64,000 nt of DNA. Origin: Isoetes taiwanensis (taxonomy: Eukaryota > Streptophyta > Lycopodiopsida > Isoetales > Isoetaceae). Where the stretch lies: assembly GCA_021234155.1 (NCBI GenBank), contig JAJEKV010000093.1:1114001-1178000 (forward strand), written 5' to 3'. The notes under the pieces are model-generated. The model was not told the origin of the DNA. It did no database searches and was given only the letters and a program-made list of their open reading frames with translations. The position numbers and the translations under genes were made by a program. Shown in pieces: positions 55,740-64,000 of this stretch. Position 1 is the stretch's first letter; every line of letters starts with the position of its first letter.

Positions 55740-57165
55740 CTTACCTGGTTGAAGGAGGGGGATACAAGTTCGTCGATTGTTCTTGAGGCTAGGCAAAATG
55801 GGCGATATCGGCATCTATGGCGTCCCTTGCTTTGCACGATGGCCGGACTTTGGAGGATCCCGCTGAGTTTGAGAGGTATGTGCATGCTCATTCGGGGGTT
55901 TTTTGCATGCAGCCGCACTCTTCCCTATGGAGCGGGGAGATGCAGGGAGCTTGTTTTGGGGGGCTGTTAAGCCATCTATTTTGCCTCACCAACGTGAGAG
56001 CTTGGAGCGAGCTCTCCAGAGAGGATTTAGCGGAGGCATGTATGTGCATGGCCAAGGATAAATGTCCGGGCTGGATGGCATCCCCCGGGTGGAGTTCTTT
56101 GTGACTTATTGGGAGTGGGCTGGTGAGTGCATTGGTACCAGGTGTATCTTGAGTTCTTTGCGGTCTTCTCACATGGATAGGATCTTGAATACCGCATGCA
56201 TTTCCTTGATTCCTAAGGTTAAGCGACCTTCTACTATTAATGATTGGAGGCCTATATCCTTGTTGTCCCTCGTGTACAAGATTATTCATTTCCGCGAAAG
56301 CCCCGTAGAAGTTGAAGCCGGTGTTGACTTCTTCCATTAGTAAAAGGTGCGGTCACGGGTTTGTTCCCTGGGAGGAACATTTTGACTAATGTTGCCGCTA
56401 GGCTTATGAGGGCCTTTATTGGGCCAGAGAACAGGTCAAGGCATTGCCTATCTTAAGCTTGACTTTGCCAAAGCTTATGATAGTGTCCGATTGGGAGTTC
56501 TTATGCGCCATGATGTTAGCGTTGGGAAACGTGGTCCACGCTTTCTGAGACGATCATGGCTTTTGCATAGGTCAGCCACAGACTCACGGTGGTGTGCGGG
56601 GTGAACCCTCGCCTTTTTCTCCAAAGGAGGGTGCGTCGGGGTGCCCTTTGGCACCATTTTGTTTTCTGATTGTGGCGGAGGCACTTTGTCCGCTTGTTTT
56701 TGGCTGCGATGGAGGGGGTGGTGGATGGGCCGGATGCGGGATGGTAGTCGCCAGATTATTAACGGTTAAGCCGATGACACTTTTCTCTTCTTGGTGGCGT
56801 AAGAGAGGAATTTGCGGAATGTGAAGGGTTTCTTTGGATACTTTCTCCTTGGCCTCGTGGCATTCCTCGAATTGGGGCAAATGCTTCGCATTATATGGGC
56901 CCGGTTGACTCAGCCTCCCCCCTTGTTTGGCTCTATTCCCTTGGAAGGTGCTTCCGGGTAATGTGTGTACTAAGTGTTGGGTATTCCCTTTGGAGGGGAT
57001 GTTTCCATGGGGAGGGTGTGGGATGAGATTTTGAAGGGGTTGCGTAAACACCTCAATTGGTGGAAGGGTAGCAAGTTGTCCATGGCGGGTAGGATCACTA
57101 TTGCCAAGTCAAGACTTTGTAGCACTCATGTGTATCAAACATCTGCGATGTTAGCTCGAGGGTAA
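55740..57165 (+). pseudogene. LINE 2 reverse transcriptase, decayed
   Basis: Motifs in order: LTWLKEGDTSS (55744), a KCPGWM...G-type segment (56060), ACISLIPKVKRPSTINDWRP (56200), GIAYLKLDFAKAYDSV (56440-56490, first catalytic Asp kept), GCPLAPFCFLIVAEALCPL (56640), ADDTFLFL (56770), where the usual Tyr of YADD is a TAA stop (56767-56769), and RKHLNWWKGSKLSMAGRITI (57040). Many frame changes. The fold order is that of plant L1-type RT. Confidence 0.85.
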
Positions 57166-57198
57166 GATACGGGCTTTGGATAAGATTGTTCAAATTTT

Positions 57199-58160
57199 GT
57201 GTGGGGCGGGGATGATGAGGGGCGGTTGTTAAAGTGGCTTGGTGGAAGTGTCTCGCCCCGGGGAGGATGGGGGCTTGGCCATTCCGGATTTGGCACTTTG
57301 CATAGTAAGGTGTTGGTCTCTAAGTTTATTTGGAGCATTGCGGGATGGAGCATCTTCTCACGGTGCGGCACTATTGTGGCAATCTCTTAGCCATTGTGTG
57401 GCATTTGGAAAGTCGATGCATTGCATGTAGAGTTGCCACGGGCACTATTGTATGGTCTCAGGCCTTTCCCACATGCATCCCTTTTCTCACGGGGGTGTTG
57501 CGGGCTTGGGATCGCGTCGTGTGCTCTTCCAGCTAGATTATGCCTCGGTTTATCACCACTCTTCTCCTTTCTTGTGGGTTCCTCTACCCCCTGCGTACTT
57601 GCCCTTGGTCGCCCTTGTGCATGCTGGGGCCTTGAGGCCGTTGGAGCAGCTCTTTGTGCTCACCTTGGAGGATTGGTATTGGGATGGTCGGCTAGCCGTG
57701 GGAGTTCTTTCGAGCTCGCTTTTCGCTGAAGGACGGTGTGACCGGGCTATCACGGGAACAAGTGGAGGGGAGTATTGCTACACATACCTATAGTCCCTCG
57801 GGGTGATGTGGTGGTGCGAGGTTTGGAAGGTTCATCCGGATGTTGTATCTTCTTGTTTTGTGCGGTCTTGTTACCGGGGTGTTGGCTATTCATGACACTC
57901 CCCTTCGAGGCAAGTGGTCTCTGCGGCTTCAGGGTTCGATGGCTCGGGTTTGGGCGTGGACATGGAGCTCACTTCCCCACCGAAGGTTCGGGTGCCCGTG
58001 GCGGTGGTGCAACCGACAGAAGGGGTGAATGTCTTTGTGAGTCGGGTTTAGGCGGGTGTGAGCCCTCTTTGCCCTTGTTGTGGCCTTCATCGTGAGACCG
58101 TGGAGCATTGTGCGGTTTTATGCCCTCACTTGCGGGTTGCCCGGGATTGGGTCGGGGCTC
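57199..58160 (+). pseudogene. LINE 2 C-terminal region with zf-RVT
   Basis: RPGEDGGLAIPDLAL (57250) is the standard post-RT phrase. CPCCGLHRETVEHC at 58070-58111 is the zf-RVT zinc site of plant LINEs, followed by CPHLRVARDW. Tail sequence to 58567 includes ATATATTGCTGACACAG before the poly(A). Confidence 0.8.
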
Positions 58161-58580
58161 ATTTCGTGTGATTGAATAGCCAACAATTTGCCGCTTCATG
58201 TATATCCACGGTGCTCTCGGCCAGACGGGCAGCAAGCCTTGCATCTGTGCGTGGCTTGGTTGGTGTGGTTGATTTGGAAGGCGGCGGTTGTGGATCTTTC
58301 GGGGATTCAGCACTGCGACCTCTCGATTCCTCGACTTAGGTACAAGCTATTTCAAAGCTTTTGGTGTTCGGGATTAGTAGAGCGGAAGTTTTCCATTTGG
58401 CGGGACTTCTTGGGTGTGGTAGATGGTGATGGCAGTTTATGCAATGATAGAGAGTTAGGTTGTTGTGGAGTGTCGAGGTATCACTGTCTCTTTGGGGCAG
58501 TTCTCCTTCCTCCTCACTTGCTTTGTAACATTACCATTCTTTTAATATATTGCTGACACAGTTCTTCAAAAAAAAAAAAA

Positions 58581-58594
58581 ATCCTCGAATTGCC
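58581..58594. repeat. Target-site duplication of LINE 2, right
   Basis: ATCCTCGAATTGCC directly after the poly(A), as at 52610-52623. Confidence 0.88.
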
Positions 58595-58780
58595 ATTGAA
58601 AATTTTTACATAAGGCCTTTTATTAGAGTTGCCCAGCTCTGTGTTACAAAATTACAAAAGTTCTAGGCAGTTTAAGGAGATGCCTAGCTCCATTCATAAT
58701 CATCATTTGAGGCCTTTTTTGGAGATGCCCAGCTCTCTTTTCTTCACAAAAAACTAAATAACAAAAACAAAAAATAAAAA

Positions 58781-59248
58781 TCAGCCCTCTACCTCCTCCT
58801 CCTCCTCTTCCTCCTCCTCCTCTTCCTCTGATTTATCTGCCATCTCTTCAAGAATGGATTCTGCAATAACTTCAGCATCCGAGGAGGAGAGGGCATCCAT
58901 TAAAATGTGCTTCTTCTCTTCCTCCAATTCTTCTCGCCACTCCTCATCTGCTTCCTACATTTCTTCTTCTTTTTCAACCTCCTTCTCCATCTCTTCATCA
59001 GAATCTGCTGGTGTATGGGGGACTCGCATTGTGACTAGTCTTTGGTCTTTGAGATACTCCTTGTGAAGCTTACCACGAAGAAACAACTCCTCGCAATTAT
59101 CCGGATTGTGGTGCGGAAGGCAGCCACAGCGGCATCTGCGGGATGGAGGAATGGATTTCTTGATCAGTTTTCTGATCTCCCTCTTCACCTCTCGGAGGCG
59201 AGTCCGGCGGGATGGAGCGGGACGAAGCTGGGCAGCATGGCTCACCAT
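58781..59248 (-). pseudogene. Basic-then-acidic protein, unknown, one in-frame stop
   Basis: A minus frame of 155 codons with one TAG (58957-58955). It starts MVSHAAQLRPAPSRRTRLRE with a basic region, then a Cys/His cluster, CRCGCLPHHNPDNC, that could bind zinc. FLRGKLHKEYLKDQRLVTMR follows, then acidic repeats, the TAG, EADEEWREELEEEKKHILMD and a tail of 12 Glu ending VEG. Both sides of the TAG continue the same acidic helix pattern, so the stop interrupts a formerly single protein. I do not recognise the family. It faces away from the DUF8039/DUF7869 gene 660 bases to the right; the two could be a divergent pair. Confidence 0.45.
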
Positions 59249-59906
59249 GGTAAGGAAGAAAATGCGCTAGAATGGTGCTAGAAGAAAGAAAGGATGGGCG
59301 GTTGAAGGAATGGAGAGTTTCATGCAAGATATAGTAGTTACATGCAAGGTTTCGTATAGGCACGGTTGTAATTATGATTCCATCACATCATATACGAATT
59401 ATATCCTATACGAGTTAGCTATCATTACTTCTATTGAATTAATTACGCACTAGGTTATCATTAATTCTCTATAGCATTATCCACATGTGAGCTATACTTA
59501 AACCCTATGTTGTCATTTCAGCTATACTTACAACCTACTTTGGCCTATCTAGAATTACGACCAATACTTACCTCATTAGTACTACTAACATATACCCTAT
59601 GTTATCATTAATTTTGCATAATTACCTGCACCTAAGCTATATTTACAACCTATTTTTGGCTGCATTTACAATATATATTTGTCCATTTAATGGTTTTTTT
59701 GGTATTTTTTAAAGTTCCCTTTAATCTATTCTCAAATTTACATTGTCCTTTTTTCGAACTAATATTAAGACATTTAACTTTATATAGGTGAAGCGTGTGG
59801 ATCATAAAAAGGGTAAAAATGTAATACCTATCCCCCAACATGTTTCAACATTGTTACCACATGTTCTTATCACATTGTTACCCCATTGTAAACATTGTTC
59901 TTGTAA
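59249..59906. other. Spacer between divergent genes
   Basis: AT-rich. Phrases such as AGCTATACTTA and CCTATGTT(A/G)TCATT recur between 59490 and 59650. No gene seen. Confidence 0.4.
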
Positions 59907-62524
59907 GTGAATGGTGTGGACCACCCAAAGGGTGTTGAGGCTGAGTCTACTAAGCAAATTATCCTCTATAGTAGGTTGGATTGGAAGAATAAGAAGGTGA
60001 AAGTGAAGCACCAACGCAATAAGGAGCTAGTAGGTGAAGGAACTATCATACTAGCTGATCCTATCCAAGCTGTCAATGATGAAAGGTTAGGAGAGGATAA
60101 AGTGGGTGTGGCCATAACAAGTTTAGAAGAAAAATGGATGGAAAAAGGGTCAAATCACCAGGATTGCACTGCTTGTATTAAACAATTGGAGGTTCCATGC
60201 ATCATGCCATGGCCTATAGCATGCATTGAGTTTATAGGAGAATTCCTTTTACCGAGCGGAGGTTGTGGATGACACGATTTTTTCTTAATGCACCTCCAAT
60301 AATTTGCCGGGACCACATTTTCAGGAGAAGAGGGCACACTCGGTGGTGAAACATTATCCTAGCAAGAGGTCCAAGTCAAGTAGTGATTGTTCACGTGAAG
60401 CTCGACTAAGATAAGGGAATGGAATGTTGTTGGGCTAATTGTGTTGAAGTTTGAAATTGATGAATTGGTGGAAGCAAGAGCCACCTTCCAAGAGTATACT
60501 TGTGATGAGAGGAGGACTTACATGTACTCCATTCATGAGCTTGCACTTCAAGATGAAAATTTTCCAAAGGAAAAAAAATACCCACTGCTAGGGACATGGA
60601 TATGTAAAGTTGCATGGATACATATTCATGGCATTCCAATTTCATCTTGGCAAAATTGGCAAGCAAGTCATGCAAAGGGGAGTAAAATTGCATTACATGG
60701 AAATAATGGCATGTTGAGGCCAACTTCTAGGATCCTGGCTGCTAGGGAGGTTTTTGAAAAATATGTTGAATTCAATGCTGAGAATATGCCACATAAAAGT
60801 ATGCTGAGAATATGCCACATAAAAGTAGGAAAGATCAACAGGGAAAAATAGTTGTCGAGAAGAGATTGCCATCCCATTGTACCGAGAAGAGCATATTGGA
60901 GGAAATGAATGCTTTGCTTCGTGAACTACAGGTACCTGCAATATCTCAACCCAGCTTCAGTAGACTATGGAGCAAGCACTTCAAGCATGTCACTATAGAC
61001 ACTTCGAACAACTTTGCAAAGTGCAACTTATGTGCTAAGTTGAAAGAGATTCTGGATAAGACCAAGCAACCAAGCCAATGGGCTAAGATAAGGGAGCAAA
61101 TGAAAGATCATATGACAGACCAACTATCATGTAGATCCACTGATTGGATATGGAGAACATTATCATGTTTGGAACCCAATAACTATGTTTGTATTATACA
61201 TGACAAGATGGATCAATCGGACTTGTTTGCCACAGTATAGTTACATACCCAAGCAAATCAATAGAGCTTATCCTTTGCAAGTCTCTATGACAGGTGCAAT
61301 AGTGCATGGCTCGGTGCCAATTTATTATGGTCATTTTAGTTTGCAATTGTGGAGTGATGGTCCTGATTTTCATATTGGAAGTGTGATGAGGTGCTTGAGG
61401 AACTATGAGAGTGGTTATTCTGGTGACCTCCACAACCCTGGAGGTGGTAGCCAACCACTCTTCAGTGCATTGTTGGATAGAAAGCCTAATAATTTAGAGA
61501 AGTTTACTAAGGCAAGGTTTAGGAAGTCAGGTGCTTCTGAACATGTTGGAGCCTCAAGTTCACGTCCCCAACCTCGAGATCTACCACCAAGATTCCTCCT
61601 CCAACTTGACAATTATGCTGGACAGAATAAAAACAGGTATATGTTCTCATTCCTATCTTATTTAACAGCTGTGGGTGTTTTTGAAAGAGTGAATTTAGGG
61701 TTCTTAATGCCTGGACATACTCACGAGGATGTGGATGCATTGTTTGGGAAGTATAGTGCGCAGTTGAAATCTCAAACTGTGACCAATCTTCCTAGACTAA
61801 TGGAAGTTCTTAGTGAATGCATTTCACCTTCTCCTATAGGGTTGATCATACAAGAGGTGCCTGATTAGAAGAATTTTATTGAAGGTTATGCTCTTGGTGT
61901 GGAAGGTCAATCTAGACCTCTTCAGTACACTTTCTGGGTCATGGGAAATAAGCCAATAATGCAATGGAAGATGAGACCTTCAGATGATAAATGGAGGCCA
62001 GATGAAGGAGTACCTATATGGCACGAAGATGAAAATGGTAAACCTAAGATTCCAAGGGGTCAACCAAAAGCTCTTAAGCCTTTTGCAGAGGTGGATTCAT
62101 TGCAAAGCACATTGGACTGGCATTTTGAATACGTCAAGTATTGGAAAAATAACCCAGATGATACCAACCTTGCATTGATAGATTATTGGACACATGGGTA
62201 CATGGATTATTGGGACAAGTAGACACATCCTCGATGAACTAAAAAGATGGATGGCTACCTAAGACTAGGTGGAGAGACTTGATAACACCCGAGGAAGTTG
62301 ATGATGTGGTTAGTAGTATTCATAGAAAGTCGATGGCTCCTCCGGCTTTTGAAAAATACTATGTTGGTCCTAGGAAAGGAAGGCCTAAATATCTCGGGCC
62401 GGAGGATTATGATCCCAAAGATGACTTGCTTTGCCATCAATTTGCACTTATAGTACCGAGAGCAAAGAGATATACCCCTCGTGGTGGATGGGTTACACCA
62501 TCTCGGAGGTTTGCAAAGAAGTAG
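59907..62524 (+). pseudogene. DUF8039/DUF7869-type gene, copy A
   Basis: Best copy of the family. 59907-60272 holds the DUF8039-like part (GEGTIILADPIQAVNDERLG, then PWPIACIEF). 60439-60800 holds the pre-domain (WICKVAWIHIHGIP). A 26-base tandem duplication then shifts the frame; 60812-61240 continues with KCNLCAKLKEI and NNYVCIIHDKMDQ. After a second shift, 61250-61868 gives VSMTGAIVHGS, LLQLDNYAGQNKNRYMFSFL and GFLMPGHTHEDVDALFGKYS, the DUF7869 core. TAG at 61866 is followed in frame by 118 more codons; a last piece at 62279-62524 reads ITPEEVDDVVSSIHRK. The acidic positions HDKMD, QLDN and HEDVD recall an RNase-H-fold nuclease or DDE transposase; that is inference. A few discrete lesions separate it from an open frame. 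Confidence 0.6.
60775..60826 (+). repeat. 26-bp tandem duplication that shifts the frame
   Basis: ATGCTGAGAATATGCCACAT plus AAAAGT occurs at 60775-60800 and again at 60801-60826. Since 26 is not a multiple of three, MPHKS is read in one frame upstream and in another downstream. Confidence 0.95.
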
Positions 62525-63150
62525 GTGACCGCAATGTGAAAAAGTTAGGTGTGGAGTGGTGGTGTTAAATGCACCGGTTAAATGCAAAGGCAAGAGAGGA
62601 AGAAAGGTATAGACTGCTGTTGGACAAAGAGATGGAAGAGAAACCCTATTGAAGGGATGATTGGGTTGAGTTAGATACTATTTTGTTTTCATGGACCCCA
62701 AAGGTCATCCGGGCAAGGCCGCTAGGGTTACAATATACGTGGAAGTGAGAAAGAAAGTGGGGTCACTTCTCGAGAAGTAATTGCCAATATGTAACTTCGA
62801 CATGCATCACGTAAAATATTTTTAATTTTTTAATGCAATCATGTTGTCTTTGTTATAAAAAAGTCACATTCTCGACTTAAATTTACTAACAGGGAAAAAG
62901 TTGCAAATTGCCAAAATGGTCCAAAATCGACATAAATCCAATTTAAATGAATGATGGTTCTTTTCAAAATTGATCTTCAATCAATTTAGGAAAAGTGTTC
63001 CCTTCTTGGGACCAATTTTGTCCCCTAGGAATGTTCTTTTTCTAATCCTCCAAAGGCGGGGGTCAGCTTGGACGAGAAAAATCTCCATACCGATCCATCA
63101 AGTAGGTGTCCCTCACTTGAACGACCATGGCATTCGGCCCTTTCAGGTCC
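62525..63150. other. No gene recognised
   Basis: AT-rich sequence after copy A; probably its 3' region, then leader of the minus-strand LTR element at the window end. Confidence 0.4.
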
Positions 63151-63236
63151 TTCAAGTTAAATATCACCATTTAACTTGAACAAGAAAATAAATCCTTTCA
63201 AAGTCCTTCAAGTTAAATATCACCATTCAACTTGAA
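63151..63236. repeat. Duplicated small hairpin, 56-base period
   Basis: TTCAAGTTAAAT-ATCACC-ATTTAACTTGAA at 63151-63180; second copy at 63207-63236 with one arm base changed. GTCC precedes and CAAGAAA follows both. Confidence 0.9.
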
Positions 63237-63459
63237 CAAGAAAGATATTTTTCCTTCCATTCTTAGGAATATATTTCTTGAGAAGGTCTCCAAAAACCAA
63301 AAGTTGAACATCAACTTAATTTATGTCAAAGTAAAGTTAGTTTAAAACAAAATGTTTACTAACCTCCACTAGAAGCACCAAACTCTGATCAGTTTCTATT
63401 CCAATTTGCAATCTCCAAAGACTAACTTAAGACCTCCGAATATTAGGAATAGTAAATAT

Positions 63460-63610
63460 TTTAATCACCTGGACATGAGCACCAACTCATTCCGTTCACT
63501 TGGACATGGCATCAACTCATTCCAACCTCTTGGACGTGGCCCCAGTTCATTTCAACCTCTTGGACATGGCATCAGCTCATTTCAATCACTTGGTCAAGAG
63601 CAACAACTCT
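63460..63610 (+). repeat. 30-bp minisatellite, about five units
   Basis: Units of the form CTTGGACATGGCATCAACTC plus ATTCCAACCT; read in frame they give ten-residue repeats such as LGHGISSFQP. The frame is open at 63406-63636, but coding is not otherwise supported. Confidence 0.85.
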
Positions 63611-63738
63611 TTCCATTCACCTGGTTTGGATCGTGATTCATAAATAGCATCAACCATTTATGGCAATCACTAGTCTCACCCATAAGGATGCAATAAGAAA
63701 TATCTAAAGATTCTAATCATAATCCTTAAACATCAATT

Positions 63739-63855
63739 TCATATCAAACAAGAGATAACCCGATTTGCAATTTGCTCCTCTTGGACATCTTGTGCTACTT
63801 TCTTTTCACCTTTACTCTTCTTGGGTTCAGAAGTTCTCGCTTCTTGCATTGCCAT
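63739..63855 (-). CDS. Possible gag start of the terminal minus element
   Basis: MAMQEARTSEPKKSKGEKKV continuing QDVQEEQIANRVI, 38 codons, on the minus strand about 100 bases behind the LTR and primer site. Its position fits a gag N-terminus, but it stops early; decayed or spliced. Confidence 0.3.
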   Translation of the reverse strand: MAMQEARTSEPKKSKGEKKVAQDVQEEQIANRVISCLI

Positions 63856-63935
63856 AAGATATCTTGTGTGCTGCTAAGCCACTCAAATTTCCAACACTTC
63901 CATCACCCACAGCTCCACTGGTAAAGACTAGAACT

Positions 63936-63950
63936 GAGCTCTGGTACCAA
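63936..63950 (-). promoter_or_regulatory. Primer-site-like sequence of terminal LTR element
   Basis: On the minus strand TTGGTACCAGAGCTC, close to the initiator-Met primer word TGGTATCAGAGC, one base from the presumed LTR end. Confidence 0.6.
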
Positions 63951-63951
63951 T

Positions 63952-64000
63952 TGTTATGAATGCTCTATGCTTCCTACAAATTCATCAACTTATTAGAAAG
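63952..64000 (-). mobile_element. Start of a minus-strand LTR running off the window
   Basis: TGTTATGAATGC (plus strand) directly beyond the primer-site-like word is the expected inverted LTR end. Only 49 bases are visible, so the class is unknown. Confidence 0.5.

Larger units (their letters stand above)
52624..58580 (+). mobile_element. L1-like LINE 2, long copy with target duplication
   Basis: About 5.96 kb between two copies of ATCCTCGAATTGCC, ending in a poly(A) run at 58568-58581. It carries ORF1-like text, an endonuclease start, reverse transcriptase and a zinc-binding zf-RVT domain, in L1 order. Coding frames are heavily shifted. More GC-rich than its flanks. The first kilobase (52624-53700) has no LINE motif and may be untranslated leader or an older insertion inside the element. 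Confidence 0.85.

Noticed and set aside
56584-57051. 155-codon minus frame
   Set aside because: Lies opposite clear RT motifs of LINE 2 on the plus strand.
61194-61454. 86-codon minus frame
   Set aside because: Antisense of the conserved DUF7869 region.

Overview
The window looks like nuclear DNA of a land plant. The evidence is GT-AG introns, a 4-coumarate:CoA ligase fragment, a plant-type MIF/D-dopachrome tautomerase gene, Ty1/copia elements with an initiator-tRNA-Met primer site, L1-like LINEs and a ZNF862-like hAT remnant. The dense nested repeats and the DUF8039/DUF7869-type proteins would suit a fern, lycophyte or bryophyte, but I cannot fix the lineage. I recognised no tRNA, rRNA, CRISPR or organellar genes.

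Layout. 0-8.5 kb, mostly minus strand: fragments of 4CL and of a ubiquitin-specific protease, a spliced gene with a BAH-like domain (4.3-5.6 kb) and a decayed copy of a DUF8039/DUF7869-type gene (7.3-8.5 kb). 8.7-17.2 kb: a block with tandem repeats and many dispersed short palindromes built on the arms TTTCTCGACT/AGTCGAGAAA. 17.3-20.7 kb: a hAT-like pseudogene, then a MIF-like gene in three exons whose last exon has lost one base. 22.7-26.9 kb: a defective copia element. 26.9-39.0 kb: a nest in which a minus-strand LTR retroelement carries, inside its LTR, a complete copia insertion (30,429-38,173) flanked by the 5-bp duplication GAGAC; that copia in turn has a 2.2-kb insertion in its 3' LTR. 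39-46 kb: an HAD/FCP1-like pseudogene, a second broken BAH-family copy, two matching hairpins, a telomere-like run, and a divergent pair of two-exon genes sharing an upstream region with a 53-bp tandem repeat. 46.7-50 kb: a LINE. 50.15-51.7 kb: a short poly(A) retroposon with a target duplication. 52.3 kb: a MITE-like inverted repeat. 52.6-58.6 kb: a long L1-like LINE with a 14-bp target duplication. 58.8-62.5 kb: an acidic-tail ORF and the better copy of the DUF8039/DUF7869 gene. 62.5-64 kb: repeats and the start of another minus-strand LTR element.

Most of the window is accumulated mobile DNA. The loci closest to intact host genes are the MIF-like tautomerase, the first BAH-family gene and the divergent pair at 44.4-46.7 kb. 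Best candidates for something little described: the DUF8039/DUF7869 family, which has transposase-like acidic motifs and at least two copies here; the dispersed palindromes of 9.4-17.2 kb; and the hairpins sharing a CACGCCAG-type core that sit in or near introns. Motifs and reading frames were read by eye; family names come from recall, without a database search.
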